NCBI GenBank assembly: GCA_021770615.1
Contig: JAETQR010000021.1
Span: 1-64,000, forward strand
DNA: 64,000 nucleotides
Source: Lachnospiraceae bacterium
GTDB taxonomy: Bacteria > Bacillota_A > Clostridia > Lachnospirales > Lachnospiraceae
Reading direction: 5' to 3'
The position numbers and the translations under genes were made by a program. Of the stretch, positions 8,012 through 17,302 are shown piece by piece. The notes beneath the pieces were generated by a model that saw only the letters and a list, made by a program, of their open reading frames with translations, ran no database searches and was not told where the DNA came from. The stretch's first letter is position 1; every line of letters begins with the position of its first letter.

Positions 8012-10321
8012 ATGTCTCTGACATATGGCGTAATTAGTATAACAGCGCTGGTTTTGCTCGGTGCCTGTATCATTGTTGACAGAAAAAAAGAGAATTGGCT
8101 GCGGTTGTTATTTGCGTCAGTCTTTGTTGCAAATCTTGGATATTTTTTGCTGTCTGTGTCAGAGACACTTGACTTTGCGCTGTTGTCTAACAGGATTGCA
8201 TATGCCGGCAATGTTTTTCTGCCCTTTTTTATGTTGATGATCATCTTAAATCTTTGCGGAGTGCATTATCCCAAATGGCTTCCGGCTGTACTGTCCGTTG
8301 TCGGGGCTGCTGTACTTGTCCTTGCTGCAAGCCCCGGATACCTGACCGTGTATTATAAGACGGTTTCGTTTAAAATTGTGAATGGCACAGCTCTGCTTGT
8401 AAGAGAACATGGTCCGCTTCATATATTGTATTATATTTATCTGTTTTCATATTTTGCGGCAATGCTCGCTACTATTGTTTATTCGATCAAGAGGAAGAAA
8501 GTTTCCACTCATATTCCGGGAATTATGTTGTTGTCCGCCGTATTTATTGATATTATAGTCTGGCTGGTCGAACAGTTCCGTCCCTGCGGATTTGAATTTC
8601 TGTCAATTTCCTATATACTGTCGGAATCTCTGATCTTAGTTTTGTACAGTGTATTTCAGAAATATCATATCAAGCGGCGGGTTATCTGTGTCTGGACACT
8701 GGTATTTACGGGCGTAGGTATTGCGCTGGCCTGCAAATTTGTATTGCCCGGAGATCCGGAATATTATTATTTCAGCCTGATCCGCAGCTTTATCTATATA
8801 GGAATGTATTACGCATGGGGACGAATTGTCTGTCATGGCATTATTCAAAAGATGACAAGACGCTGTTTTGGCGGGGTTTCTATGCTCCTTGTGTTCTGGA
8901 TCACTGTGAGTAGTGTTAAGCATCTGGTATTCATGGATGATGTCACGATCGTGAGGTATCTGTGGTATGCCTATTATATCCCTCAGATACTGCTTGCTGT
9001 TCTGGGCTTGAATATAGCGATCATGGCGGGCGGGGGTGAAAATGTCAGACTGGGTAAAAGGGGATTGTTTCTGCTCGGAATAGGAGTGGCGCTGATTTTG
9101 CTGGTTTTGACGAATGACCTGCATCAGATTGTCTTTTCATTTCCGGAAGGCGTACCATGGACCAATGAGTCCTGTACCCATGAGGCAGGATACTATCTGA
9201 TCATGGCGCTGATTGCATTGTGCGGCATTGCGATCAGTGCGATCATGGTACACAAATGCCGCATTCCCAGACGGAAAAAGTTTACACCATTGCCGTTTCT
9301 GTGTGTGATCTTCATGATCATTTACGGAGTTCTGTATTTTGTGGATGGCAGTTTTGTCCGCAATTATTTGAATGATATGACAGCATCCGGCTGTCTGATG
9401 GTGGCGGTTTTGTTTGAATTAGTGATAGAAAGCGGCTTGTTTCAGACGAATATCACCTATGAAAACCTGTTTCAAAGCGCCGTCATCACTGTGCAGCTTG
9501 CTGACCGGGAGCATCAGGTCCGCTATACTTCGGAAGGTGCAAGGACGGTTCCGAAGGAAATACTGGTGCAGGCGGATACGGCACCGGTTATGCTGGAGCA
9601 GTCTGTCCGGTTGTCAGGGGCGGCCATCCGCGGTGGTCATATTTACTGGCAGGAGAATGTATCAGAGCTTCTTTCTGTTCAGAAGGATCTGGAGATGACA
9701 CGGGAGGAACTCTGTGACACCGGAGATGTTCTGAAAGCTGAGGCAGAGCAAAAAGCTTATCAGCTGCATTTGGAAGAGGAAAACAGACTCTATGATCTGG
9801 TGGAGACACAGACGGCGTCACAGGTTGCCATGCTTCGGAAATTGACAACGAAACTCCGGCAGACAGAAGATCTGGATGAGGCAAAATGCCTGCTTGGGAA
9901 AATCGTGATCGTCGGTACATACATCAAACGCCGCAGTGACCTTATACTTGTCTCCGGTCAGAGACAGAGTATCCCGGGAGAGGAGCTGCTTCTCGGTATG
10001 AGGGAATTCACAGAAAATCTCAAGCTTTATGGAGTGGAATGTGCTGTGCAGATTTTGAATTGTGAAAGATTCCTGACGGAAACGGCAGGCACCGTGTACG
10101 ATGTTTTTGAGGCGGTCATAGAAGAGGGCATAAACACGATTTCAGCTATCCTGCTTTGCCTGGAGGTGCAGGGTAACAGTCTTTTGCTTACCATCTGCGC
10201 TGATTGCAGCGAGGATCTGACTATCCTGACAGAGATGTTTTCAAAGATTACCGTACGGCAGGATGAGGATGGATTGTGGTATGTGAACAGGGTATTTGAA
10301 GAGGGAGGTATCGATCTATGA
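8012..10321 (+). CDS. Polytopic membrane sensor with a degenerate histidine-kinase tail
   Basis: A 769-residue membrane protein. Two arrays of hydrophobic segments (about 1-215 and 225-475) each resemble the 7TM sensor module found at the N-terminus of some histidine kinases; the second contains the recognisable LTNDLHQIVFSFP. A coiled segment (about 545-600) leads to a C-terminal region that follows the layout of HisKA_3/HATPase kinases but is stripped. There is no His at the H-box position. The N-box is reduced to EEGIN, and ADCSED stands where a DNG motif would be. It therefore looks like a pseudokinase sensor. Its TGA overlaps the ATG of the next gene, an intact kinase, which suggests a fixed-ratio complex. 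RBS GGAGGTGG precedes the start. Confidence 0.75.
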   Translation: MSLTYGVISITALVLLGACIIVDRKKENWLRLLFASVFVANLGYFLLSVSETLDFALLSNRIAYAGNVFLPFFMLMIILNLCGVHYPKWLPAVLSVVGAAVLVLAASPGYLTVYYKTVSFKIVNGTALLVREHGPLHILYYIYLFSYFAAMLATIVYSIKRKKVSTHIPGIMLLSAVFIDIIVWLVEQFRPCGFEFLSISYILSESLILVLYSVFQKYHIKRRVICVWTLVFTGVGIALACKFVLPGDPEYYYFSLIRSFIYIGMYYAWGRIVCHGIIQKMTRRCFGGVSMLLVFWITVSSVKHLVFMDDVTIVRYLWYAYYIPQILLAVLGLNIAIMAGGGENVRLGKRGLFLLGIGVALILLVLTNDLHQIVFSFPEGVPWTNESCTHEAGYYLIMALIALCGIAISAIMVHKCRIPRRKKFTPLPFLCVIFMIIYGVLYFVDGSFVRNYLNDMTASGCLMVAVLFELVIESGLFQTNITYENLFQSAVITVQLADREHQVRYTSEGARTVPKEILVQADTAPVMLEQSVRLSGAAIRGGHIYWQENVSELLSVQKDLEMTREELCDTGDVLKAEAEQKAYQLHLEEENRLYDLVETQTASQVAMLRKLTTKLRQTEDLDEAKCLLGKIVIVGTYIKRRSDLILVSGQRQSIPGEELLLGMREFTENLKLYGVECAVQILNCERFLTETAGTVYDVFEAVIEEGINTISAILLCLEVQGNSLLLTICADCSEDLTILTEMFSKITVRQDEDGLWYVNRVFEEGGIDL

Positions 10322-11583
10322 GTTCTTTTGCGGCGTGCGGAGAACTGCAGCAGACAGTCCTGATACTGCTTTTAATGGGAACTGCCCTGTTGCAGATGTT
10401 TGTTGCCATCGAGGATGTGGCAGGGCAGAGGTATTTATTTACTGTGTTTGACAGTGTATTGCTGATGGCTGAACTGTTTTATTCAAAAACATTGCTTGAA
10501 ACCAGGGAAGGGATTGCCGGCATGAGTGATCCTACGGCTGGAGTCGTATTTCTCTGGCTCATGGAAGCAGGATTGCTCACTTATGCTGTAGCCAGATATA
10601 TCCATATGAGGATGCGGATGAGACATTCCCTGTCGCGGGAATCCATCAAAGAGGGCAGTGATAACCTGCCTGACGGAATATGTTTTTTTGACGAATATGG
10701 CACCGTCAGGCTGATCAATAAAAAAATGATGTCCATCGGGATGATGTTATTTGGAGAGGAAATACAGTCACTTGATGAGTTGCATGATGCGCTGTATTCT
10801 CCGCAGTCCGGGGTGGAATGTCTTGACCGGGAGATTGCGCTGTATCACTTTCCGGATGGAACGGTTCATCGATTCACAGAGTCTGTGATCGAAGATCAGG
10901 AGGGGAAGCAGATCACGGAGGTGATCGCTGCGGATGTAACAGAGCTATACGCAAAACAGGAGGAGCTGAACAGCGAAAATATCCGTCTGGCGGATGCCAA
11001 CAGGAGAATGAAGTGGATTTTGGACAATATGAGCGATATTGTGCGGGAGGAAGAAACACTGTCTATGAAGATCCGTGTCCATGATGATATCGGACACAGT
11101 ATTCTGGCGGCAAAAAGGGCGCTGATACAGCAGCAGGATATTGCAGTCATCCGGGAGAATGCCGTCCTGTGGGAAACGGCTGTTGATCTGATTTACCGGG
11201 TCAATAATATGCCTGCGGTCCAGGATGAATGGCAGACAGTCCGGAACCGTGCGGAGGAGCTTGGGGTGGAAATCGTATTTGACGGAACACTGCCGGAGGA
11301 TGAATTTGTGCGGCATCTGCTGCTTCTTGCGATTCGGGAGTGCGTGACCAACTGTGTGCGTCATGCAGGAGGAAACCGTGTTTTTGTGGAAGTGACGGAT
11401 GATGGGAAACGGACAGCATGTGAGATAACCAATAACGGCAGGGCGCCGCAGGGGGCAGTCGTCGAGGGAAGCGGGCTTTCCAGCTTGCGCCGCCGCATAG
11501 AGCGGGAAGGTGGTATCATGGAGCTGACAGATAGTCCCCGTTTTGTACTTACGGTCATTCTGCCTGCAAAAAAAATTTTATAA
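10318..11583 (+). CDS. Sensor histidine kinase, HisKA_3/NarX-like
   Basis: A 421-residue kinase with two or three membrane segments (residues 12-98). A PAS-like domain (about 112-210; PDGICFFDEYGTVRLINKK) and a coiled coil follow. The H-box VHDDIGHSIL carries predicted phospho-acceptor His255. The ATPase domain has N-box RECVTNCVRHA (Asn345), NNG (372-374) and GSGLSSLRRR (384-393). The start overlaps the stop of the upstream pseudokinase sensor (ATGA), and a NarL-type regulator gene follows 15 bases later. This kinase class is the normal partner of NarL/LuxR-type regulators. The three genes very probably form one signalling unit in which the upstream membrane protein senses and this protein phosphorylates. 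Confidence 0.88.
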   Translation: MSSFAACGELQQTVLILLLMGTALLQMFVAIEDVAGQRYLFTVFDSVLLMAELFYSKTLLETREGIAGMSDPTAGVVFLWLMEAGLLTYAVARYIHMRMRMRHSLSRESIKEGSDNLPDGICFFDEYGTVRLINKKMMSIGMMLFGEEIQSLDELHDALYSPQSGVECLDREIALYHFPDGTVHRFTESVIEDQEGKQITEVIAADVTELYAKQEELNSENIRLADANRRMKWILDNMSDIVREEETLSMKIRVHDDIGHSILAAKRALIQQQDIAVIRENAVLWETAVDLIYRVNNMPAVQDEWQTVRNRAEELGVEIVFDGTLPEDEFVRHLLLLAIRECVTNCVRHAGGNRVFVEVTDDGKRTACEITNNGRAPQGAVVEGSGLSSLRRRIEREGGIMELTDSPRFVLTVILPAKKIL

Positions 11584-11597
11584 AAAGGAGACTGGCT

Positions 11598-12239
11598 ATG
11601 AAAAATGTGATGATCGTGGAAGACCAGAGGATGATACGGAGCATTCTGGAAGGATATATTGATAAGGCTGCTGATCTTGTGCTGGCTGCTTCTGTGGAAG
11701 GGGCTGAGCGGGCATGTGAAATCTGCGGGGAGAAAAAGATCCATCTGATTTTGATGGATGTGCAGACGGCACATCGGGAAAATGGCCTTGCGGCAGTGAG
11801 AAAGATTAAGAAGGTTTATCCGGATATCCGGATCATTGTGGTGACTTCCCTGGTAGATGCCGGTATTTTGGAGCAGGCTAAACGTTTTGGGGCAGACAGT
11901 CTGTGGTATAAGGATACGGATGAGGCGGTGCTGATGCAGGTCATATCCCGTACGATGGCAGGAGAACACGTTTTTCCTGATGCGCCGCCGGTTGTTGAGA
12001 TCGGCACGGCAAAGAGCACGGAGTTTACGAAAACGGAGATGCGTGTCCTGCGTTGCCTGGTGAAGGGGATGACCTATCCCCAAATTGCGGAAAAGCTGAA
12101 TGTGGGGGTGGTTACTGTGAAATATCATGTGACAAATATGCTGGAAAAGACGAACCTGAAAAATAAACTTCAACTGGCGGTTGCCGTCAGCGATGCAAAA
12201 TTTGTCGTGGATCTTGCCGGGGACGATGAAGTTGTTTGA
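11598..12239 (+). CDS. NarL/FixJ-type response regulator
   Basis: A 213-residue regulator. The receiver domain (1-120) has acidic Glu8-Asp9, phospho-acceptor Asp54 in LILMDVQTA, Thr83 and Lys105. The C-terminal LuxR-type helix-turn-helix (about 140-200; EMRVLRCLVKGMTYPQIAEKL, in part) has the usual recognition helix VGVVTVKYHV. An AAAAGGAG ribosome site precedes the ATG. It is the cognate output of the kinase ending 15 bases upstream. Targets are not evident from this window; the next gene downstream is a possible one. Confidence 0.92.
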   Translation: MKNVMIVEDQRMIRSILEGYIDKAADLVLAASVEGAERACEICGEKKIHLILMDVQTAHRENGLAAVRKIKKVYPDIRIIVVTSLVDAGILEQAKRFGADSLWYKDTDEAVLMQVISRTMAGEHVFPDAPPVVEIGTAKSTEFTKTEMRVLRCLVKGMTYPQIAEKLNVGVVTVKYHVTNMLEKTNLKNKLQLAVAVSDAKFVVDLAGDDEVV

Positions 12240-12243
12240 CGGA

Positions 12244-12290
12244 AAACTATACCAAAGTATAGGGTACGATTTGTCGAAAAATTGTATAAT
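12244..12290 (+). promoter_or_regulatory. Candidate operator and promoter of the orphan LytTR gene
   Basis: AAACTATACC on the plus strand (12244-12253) faces AAATCGTACC on the minus strand (12272-12263). Both match AAAYYRTACC, which also occurs twice upstream of the solute-binding protein. A consensus -10 TATAAT sits at 12285-12290, with no good -35 at the usual distance. This suggests autoregulation by the LytTR protein encoded next; that link is inferred. Confidence 0.5.
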
Positions 12291-12308
12291 CATAACATAG
12301 ATGTATTT

Positions 12309-12348
12309 GGCCTGACGGCGTAAATTTGAACCCGCCGTTGAGCTGGCC
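12309..12348 (+). promoter_or_regulatory. Leader hairpin upstream of the orphan LytTR gene
   Basis: ACGGCG (12315-12320) pairs with CGCCGT (12333-12338) and GGCC (12309-12312) with GGCC (12345-12348). It lies in the leader just before the GGAGG ribosome site (12361-12365). No T-run follows. Role unknown. Confidence 0.35.
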
Positions 12349-12371
12349 TGATTATAACATGGAGGTTGAAA

Positions 12372-13121
12372 ATGACAGTTCAGATCGCACTCTGTGATGA
12401 CGAGACAGCAGAACTTAAAAAAACAGAAGAAATACTGGGTGCCTATAAGCAGAAACATATGAACACAGACTTTATGATAGAACGTTTTGAAAGTACGGAT
12501 GAGTTGCTCTGTATGGTCAGAGAAGGAAAGTATTCGCCCCATTTAATTTTTATGGATGTTTACATGCCGGGAGAGACAGGACAAAGTGTTCCATTGGGGA
12601 TAGAGGCAGCGAGAAGGCTTCGAGACATGGGGAATGAGGCAAAACTGGTTTTTCTTACTACCTCAAAGGAACATGCACTGGATGCTTTCGAGGTGGAGGC
12701 ATTCCAGTATGTGCTAAAACCGGTACAGCCAGATAAAGTATTTTCCCTTTTAGACCGTTTTCAGAAAGAAGCAGAAGAGGAACGGGAGAAATACCTCCTG
12801 TTGCGTGTGGAAGGAAAGATCATGAGGGTTCCGGTCAAGGATGTTGTGTATTGCGAAGCGCAGGGAAAACGTCAGTGTATCCATATGGCGGATGGTACAG
12901 AGGTGCTGCTGAACCTGACGATGGCAAAGCTTTATGAGATATGTTCCGTCTGTCAGGCGCTGGTGAAGGTGGGTGCTTCTTACATCGTCCATCTGGAACA
13001 TATCGACAGCCTGAATGCACAGGAGGCACAGCTGGATACCGGAAAGAAAATCTATCTTCCCAGAGGAACATACCGATATCTGCGGGAGCAGTATTTTGAC
13101 TATTATTGCGGAAGGGAATGA
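12372..13121 (+). CDS. LytTR-family response regulator without an adjacent kinase
   Basis: A 249-residue regulator. The receiver domain (1-125) has Asp9-Asp10, phospho-acceptor Asp62 in LIFMDVYMPG and Lys in YVLKP. The LytTR DNA-binding domain (about 140-240) includes DVVYCEAQGK and LVKVGASYIVHLEHI. The ATG at 12372 is chosen because GGAGG ends 6 bases upstream; a TTG two codons earlier is too close to it. No kinase gene is paired with it. The HisKA_3-type kinase upstream matches the NarL regulator instead, so the phosphodonor is unknown. Shared motifs around its own promoter and that of the next operon point to regulation of itself and of the binding protein/chemoreceptor pair. Confidence 0.9.
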   Translation: MTVQIALCDDETAELKKTEEILGAYKQKHMNTDFMIERFESTDELLCMVREGKYSPHLIFMDVYMPGETGQSVPLGIEAARRLRDMGNEAKLVFLTTSKEHALDAFEVEAFQYVLKPVQPDKVFSLLDRFQKEAEEEREKYLLLRVEGKIMRVPVKDVVYCEAQGKRQCIHMADGTEVLLNLTMAKLYEICSVCQALVKVGASYIVHLEHIDSLNAQEAQLDTGKKIYLPRGTYRYLREQYFDYYCGRE

Positions 13122-13159
13122 CTGTGAATCCGGATTGTGACAGATACTAGCGGAGATGC

Positions 13160-13235
13160 AAATTGTACCTGAAAAAGCGAAAATTATACCGGAAAGCAGA
13201 AAAAAGTAGTTTTTTGCACGATTTTATACTATAAT
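13160..13235 (+). promoter_or_regulatory. Candidate LytTR operator and promoter of the binding protein/chemoreceptor operon
   Basis: AAATTGTACCTGAAA (13160-13174) and AAATTATACCGGAAA (13181-13195) are direct repeats exactly 21 bp apart. A -10 TATAAT lies at 13230-13235 with only a weak -35, consistent with activation by a protein bound at the repeats. Both half-sites match AAAYYRTACC found near 12244-12272. Confidence 0.6.
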
Positions 13236-13273
13236 AAATAACAGGATGAAAATAAATATGTATTGGGAAGGAG

Positions 13274-14635
13274 TTGACAAAAATACAGATGAAAAGGAAA
13301 TTTTTGATTGTATTTGGGACGCTTTTCTGCCTGGTTTTGGGGATGTTTACCGGATGCGGGCAAAAAGCGGAGGAGGCCAGGATATATTACTTAAATTATA
13401 AGCCGGAATCGACGGATAGCTGGAAAGAGATCGCCAAAGCTTACGAGGCTGAGACTGGTATAGAAGTAAGGATATTGACGGCTGCAAGCGGCAGTTATGA
13501 ACAGACTTTGAAATCCGAGATTGCAAAGCAGAAAGCTCCCACGTTGTTTCAGATCAATGGTCCGGTGGACTACGAGAAATGGAAAAATTACTGCAGGGAT
13601 TTGAGCGATACCCAGTTCTATTCCTGGTTGACAAGGCCGGACATGGCGGTCAGGAACGGAGACGGCGTCTATGGGATTCCTTATGTGGTGGAAGGGTATG
13701 GCATTATATACAATGACGGCATTATGCAGAAATATTTTTCACTGCCCTCAAAGAAGACGGATTTTGGGAGCATGGATGAAGTCAACAATTTTGACAAACT
13801 CAAGGCATTAGTGGAAGATATGTCGCAGCATCTTGAAGAACTCGGCATTGAAGGGGTATTTGCTTCCACTTCTTTCAGCGAGGGGGAGGACTGGCGCTGG
13901 CAAACGCATTTAGCGAACCTTCCTGTTTATTACGAGTTTTCCGAGAAAGGGGTTGCGGATGAGGCGGAACTCGATTTTAGTTTTGAAAAGAATTATAAAA
14001 ATATTTTTGATCTGTACATAAATAACTCGTGTGCCACCCGCGAGGAGCTCGCTTCTAAGACGGTGGATGATTCCATGGAGGAGTTTGCGATGGGGAAAGT
14101 GGCGATGGTGCAGAACGGCAACTGGGCCTGGAACCAGATTTCCCAGATTGACGGCAACCAGGTAAAAGAGGAAGATGTGAAATTCCTGCCAATTTATACA
14201 GGTGTAAGCGGCGAGGAAGAACAGGGACTGTGCATTGGCACGGAAAGCTATATCTGCGTGAATCGTATTGCCAGTGAGGCTGACCAGCAGGCTTCTATTG
14301 ATTTTCTGGAATGGCTGTATGGCTCTGAGACGGGCAAGAAATATGTCACAGATTCCCTGGGCTTTATTTCTCCATTCAACACCTTTGCTTATGAGGAGAG
14401 CCCGAATGACCCTCTGGCAAGGCAGGTCGTCTCCGATATGTCGGATTCCTCTAAGAAAACGGTGAACTGGGACTTTACAACGTTTCCAAGCCAGCGTTTT
14501 AAGGTAGAGCTTGGAAATTCGCTCTTTGCGTATTGTAAGGGGAAAACAACCTGGGAAGAAGTAGTAGGATCCGTGAAAAAAAACTGGGCATCTGAGAAAG
14601 CATCAGCACTTGAAGGGGGAAAGGAGAACAAATGA
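13274..14635 (+). CDS. Extracellular solute-binding lipoprotein (family 1, sugar-type)
   Basis: About 450 residues, resembling carbohydrate ABC-transporter binding proteins (SBP_bac_1/8 fold). It has a lipoprotein signal peptide with lipobox MFTGC ahead of the mature protein, then a two-lobed binding protein ([18 protein letters not shown] near the N-terminus; [17 protein letters not shown] in the middle). The start is uncertain. The TTG at 13274 directly abuts AAGGAG, while the ATG at 13289 gives a more normal signal peptide but with 15-base spacing. There are no permease or ATPase genes nearby. The gene overlaps the downstream chemoreceptor by ATGA, so it probably presents a ligand to that receptor rather than feeding a transporter. 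Confidence 0.85.
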   Translation: MTKIQMKRKFLIVFGTLFCLVLGMFTGCGQKAEEARIYYLNYKPESTDSWKEIAKAYEAETGIEVRILTAASGSYEQTLKSEIAKQKAPTLFQINGPVDYEKWKNYCRDLSDTQFYSWLTRPDMAVRNGDGVYGIPYVVEGYGIIYNDGIMQKYFSLPSKKTDFGSMDEVNNFDKLKALVEDMSQHLEELGIEGVFASTSFSEGEDWRWQTHLANLPVYYEFSEKGVADEAELDFSFEKNYKNIFDLYINNSCATREELASKTVDDSMEEFAMGKVAMVQNGNWAWNQISQIDGNQVKEEDVKFLPIYTGVSGEEEQGLCIGTESYICVNRIASEADQQASIDFLEWLYGSETGKKYVTDSLGFISPFNTFAYEESPNDPLARQVVSDMSDSSKKTVNWDFTTFPSQRFKVELGNSLFAYCKGKTTWEEVVGSVKKNWASEKASALEGGKENK

Positions 14636-16308
14636 AATCCATACGCGGTAAAATTGCGCTGCTGATCACAGCCACTTCCATTCTTTTGATTGCAGGGATA
14701 TTAACTGTATCTTATATGGTAAATAAAAACAATATTACAGATTTATGTGAGAGTTATTTATACGACACCTGTGTCCATGCCTCGGATACCCTGTATGAAT
14801 GTTTTTACAGCGATGCCGAGAGAGACAACATGGATGTGGGACTTGGGAGGCTCGATTATATTTTGAATAATGTAGGGATCAATACCATGCAGTCGAGCAG
14901 GGCTTATCTGGTAGATACGCAGGGAAAGTTCCTGTATCATGATAATGCGGATATGTTAGGTCAGCAGATTGAGGGAAATACAGTGATCCAAAGTGTTCTT
15001 GATACCCTGCAGACAGGCATGATCACACCGGCGGACGTCAGGGAATGTACGGTAGATGGCAGGGAGGTCTACATTGCCTTCATGTGTACGGTCAATGACT
15101 GGGTCATTTTTGTGCAGGCGGATAAGTCGGATGTTATGAAACCGGTCAATACCATATCTGCAATCTGTGCTGTGATCGGGCTGGTACTGCTTTTGGCGGC
15201 TTTGGGCATCGGCATGGCGGTTACGCGGATGATTACACGGCCCATTGCGGCATTAACTGCAGTGATCAATGATATTTCTGAGCTGAACATGCAAAGCGGC
15301 AGCGTCATTCCGGCAACGCATGATGAGGTGGGTACAATGGGAACTGCCGTCATCCATATGAAGGAGCAGTTGTCAGGAATTGTTTCGGAACTTAATGATA
15401 TTTCGGAAAAACTGGTAAAGGACTCGGATTCCCTCTATGAGATTTCGGAAGGGGTGAATCAGGCTTCCACCAATAATTCTGCCATTAACCAGAAGATGGC
15501 GGTTGCCATGGAGGAGACCTCTGCGTCCATGGAATCTGTTACGGCCCATGTTGAAAATATGAACCGGAATGCAGCTGCTGTTGCCGGGCATATCAACGCC
15601 GGAACAAAACTTACAGCGGATGCGCGCCAAAAGAGCGAGGTGATCCATGAGAAAACAAGCGCTTCCCGTGAGGAGACTTTGCAGGTGTACGATAAAATAC
15701 AGAAAACTTCGCAGGAAGCGATTGTAAAAGCGCAGAAGGCAGCTCAGATCAATGAGTTTGCAAAAGCCATTCAGGATATTGCGGACCAGACGAACCTGCT
15801 TTCTTTGAATGCTTCGATTGAAGCGGCAAGAGCAGGGGAAGAAGGAAAAGGATTTGGTGTTGTGGCAGGCGAGATTGCGTCTCTGGCGGCCCAGTCTACC
15901 CAGACCGGAGCTAATATCGTGGCGATTGTGGACGATGTCAATTCGTCTGTGGAGACATTGAAAGACTGTCTCGTGGATGCCCTGGATTTTCTTGAGAATA
16001 AAGTAATGAATGACTACAATGAGTTTATGCAGTCCAGTGATGAATACAGCGGGGCAACCAGGTCGATTGAGGAGTTTATGAATCAGGCGAACGAGGAGGT
16101 TATGGAGCTGAAACGTTTCATTGATGAGATTACGGGTACCATGTCGGAAGTCAGCAATACTATCAGCGATTGTACCATAGGGATCTCTGATATTGCCCAG
16201 AAGACGACAGATGTGGTCGGGCTTACGGCGGAAGCTTTTGACAAGACATCAAGCGGCAAGGTTTCCGCCCGGAAATTGTCAGATATTACTTCAAGATTCC
16301 GGTTGTAA
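14632..16308 (+). CDS. Methyl-accepting chemotaxis protein with Cache sensor
   Basis: A 558-residue chemoreceptor. A first membrane segment (about 8-28), an extracytoplasmic Cache-type domain (about 30-165; [20 protein letters not shown]) and a second membrane segment (about 172-195) are followed by HAMP (about 195-250) and a long signalling coil. The highly conserved hairpin tip is present at [20 protein letters not shown]. The start codon overlaps the stop of the binding-protein gene, so the two are translated together. It implies that the organism has CheA/CheW and motility, though no such genes lie in this window. Confidence 0.92.
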   Translation: MKSIRGKIALLITATSILLIAGILTVSYMVNKNNITDLCESYLYDTCVHASDTLYECFYSDAERDNMDVGLGRLDYILNNVGINTMQSSRAYLVDTQGKFLYHDNADMLGQQIEGNTVIQSVLDTLQTGMITPADVRECTVDGREVYIAFMCTVNDWVIFVQADKSDVMKPVNTISAICAVIGLVLLLAALGIGMAVTRMITRPIAALTAVINDISELNMQSGSVIPATHDEVGTMGTAVIHMKEQLSGIVSELNDISEKLVKDSDSLYEISEGVNQASTNNSAINQKMAVAMEETSASMESVTAHVENMNRNAAAVAGHINAGTKLTADARQKSEVIHEKTSASREETLQVYDKIQKTSQEAIVKAQKAAQINEFAKAIQDIADQTNLLSLNASIEAARAGEEGKGFGVVAGEIASLAAQSTQTGANIVAIVDDVNSSVETLKDCLVDALDFLENKVMNDYNEFMQSSDEYSGATRSIEEFMNQANEEVMELKRFIDEITGTMSEVSNTISDCTIGISDIAQKTTDVVGLTAEAFDKTSSGKVSARKLSDITSRFRL

Positions 16309-16385
16309 CAAACGAAGCTCGGAGTGTTTCGTCAAGATATAGTAATCGTCTTAATGCCAAAGAAAAAGTAAATATAATTTTGTCG

Positions 16386-16412
16386 GGCGGTCTGTTTCCT
16401 AGACCGCCTGTT
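16386..16412 (+). terminator. Rho-independent terminator after the chemoreceptor
   Basis: GGCGGTCT (16386-16393) pairs perfectly with AGACCGCC (16401-16408) around a 7-base loop, followed by TGTTTT. It closes the regulator-independent part of the chemoreceptor operon and marks the last clearly chromosomal feature before the A+T-rich island. Confidence 0.75.
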
Positions 16413-16428
16413 TTAATGAAAAAAGAAA

Positions 16429-16457
16429 ATGACAGAAAAATCGGTATACGTTATAAT
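16429..16457 (+). promoter_or_regulatory. Sigma-A-type promoter of the hypothetical membrane protein
   Basis: ATGACA (16429-16434), a 17-base spacer and a perfect TATAAT (16452-16457) lie about 60 bases upstream of the gene starting near 16513. Confidence 0.55.
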
Positions 16458-16512
16458 GGAGATATGGATTCATTCGATGAAAGCAGATTAGGAATGAAAG
16501 AAAAGAAGGGAG

Positions 16513-17073
16513 GTGCTGGTGGTGGTAGATTTTAGAAAAAAATTGTGTATTTTTTCTGTTAGTATAATTTTAGGGTTGTTATATATATGTATTGCTCCAT
16601 GGGCAAGTATTTTTATTGGGACGCTACTGTTAGAACAGCCTGCAAAACCCCAAATAGTGCGGGAAGAATTTTCTTTCACATTAATTTATAAAATAGGCGG
16701 GGAAAGAAAAGTGGTTAAAGATACATTAATATGTGAGTTTGATGGAATTGGCATAGATGAAGGAAGGGGCAAATACCGCAAATGGAAAAGCGAATTGGCA
16801 AGTGGAAATACTAATATTGTATTATGGGAGAAGGAGGGGAAGGGAGGAGTGAAAAAGAAAATTTATTATAATTATGCACCACCGGGGTATTATATGGGAG
16901 ATCCTGATGATGCGGGTGGAAATAAGTCAAATTTTTCTGACATTATCTTGGAAAAAGAATCGGATGATTCAATAGAGCAGATATTTATTAGTGAAAAAAG
17001 GCTTTTACAAAAATATGACATTGAGATTATCAGTTGGGACTGTGAGGAACCAATAGAAAATGTGTTTGAGTAA
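16513..17073 (+). CDS. Hypothetical membrane-anchored protein
   Basis: Up to 186 residues; family not recognised. A single hydrophobic segment near the N-terminus (about residues 10-38; ILGLLYICIAPWASIFIGTL) is followed by a polar, probably extracytoplasmic domain with no motif I can name. Start uncertain: GTG codons at 16513, 16519 and 16522 follow AAGGGAGG, and 16519 or 16522 has the better spacing. It lies alone between a terminator and a toxin remnant at the left side of the island, so it may be island cargo or an unrelated neighbour. Confidence 0.55.
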   Translation: MLVVVDFRKKLCIFSVSIILGLLYICIAPWASIFIGTLLLEQPAKPQIVREEFSFTLIYKIGGERKVVKDTLICEFDGIGIDEGRGKYRKWKSELASGNTNIVLWEKEGKGGVKKKIYYNYAPPGYYMGDPDDAGGNKSNFSDIILEKESDDSIEQIFISEKRLLQKYDIEIISWDCEEPIENVFE

Positions 17074-17087
17074 AATTGTGGTATTAA

Positions 17088-17302
17088 TTGCATTCAGATA
17101 GTAGTCAGGACTTTAAGAGTTACGATGACTGTCAGCATATAGGAGCAGCGGTTGTGGATGATTGTGATTGTATTATTTCGTGGAATTTTAAACACATTGT
17201 AAATATTAAAACTATTCATGGGATAAGGGCGATAACAAACTTAGAGGGTTATAAGAATATAGATATCCTAGTCCAACAGTATTGTTAGAAAGTGAGGGAT
17301 GA
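17088..17302 (+). pseudogene. PIN-domain toxin remnant (C-terminal fragment, frameshifted)
   Basis: The readable frame gives DCQHIGAAVVDDCDCIISWN and then KHIVNIKTI, the C-terminal part of a VapC-like PIN nuclease (the Asp of DCQHIG is an expected metal-binding position). The N-terminal half is absent. Near 17266-17270 one base is missing. Before it the frame runs NIDIL and then stops at 17286-17288; the shifted frame continues SPTVLLESEG to a TGA at 17300-17302. Restoring the frame gives the usual ending of this family and an ATGA overlap with the next small gene. It is therefore a broken toxin gene whose partner remains intact. Confidence 0.7.

Noticed and set aside
11361..12542. 393-codon minus-strand open frame across three regulator genes
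   Set aside because: It spans intergenic promoters and three convincing plus-strand genes, and has no domain or ribosome site.
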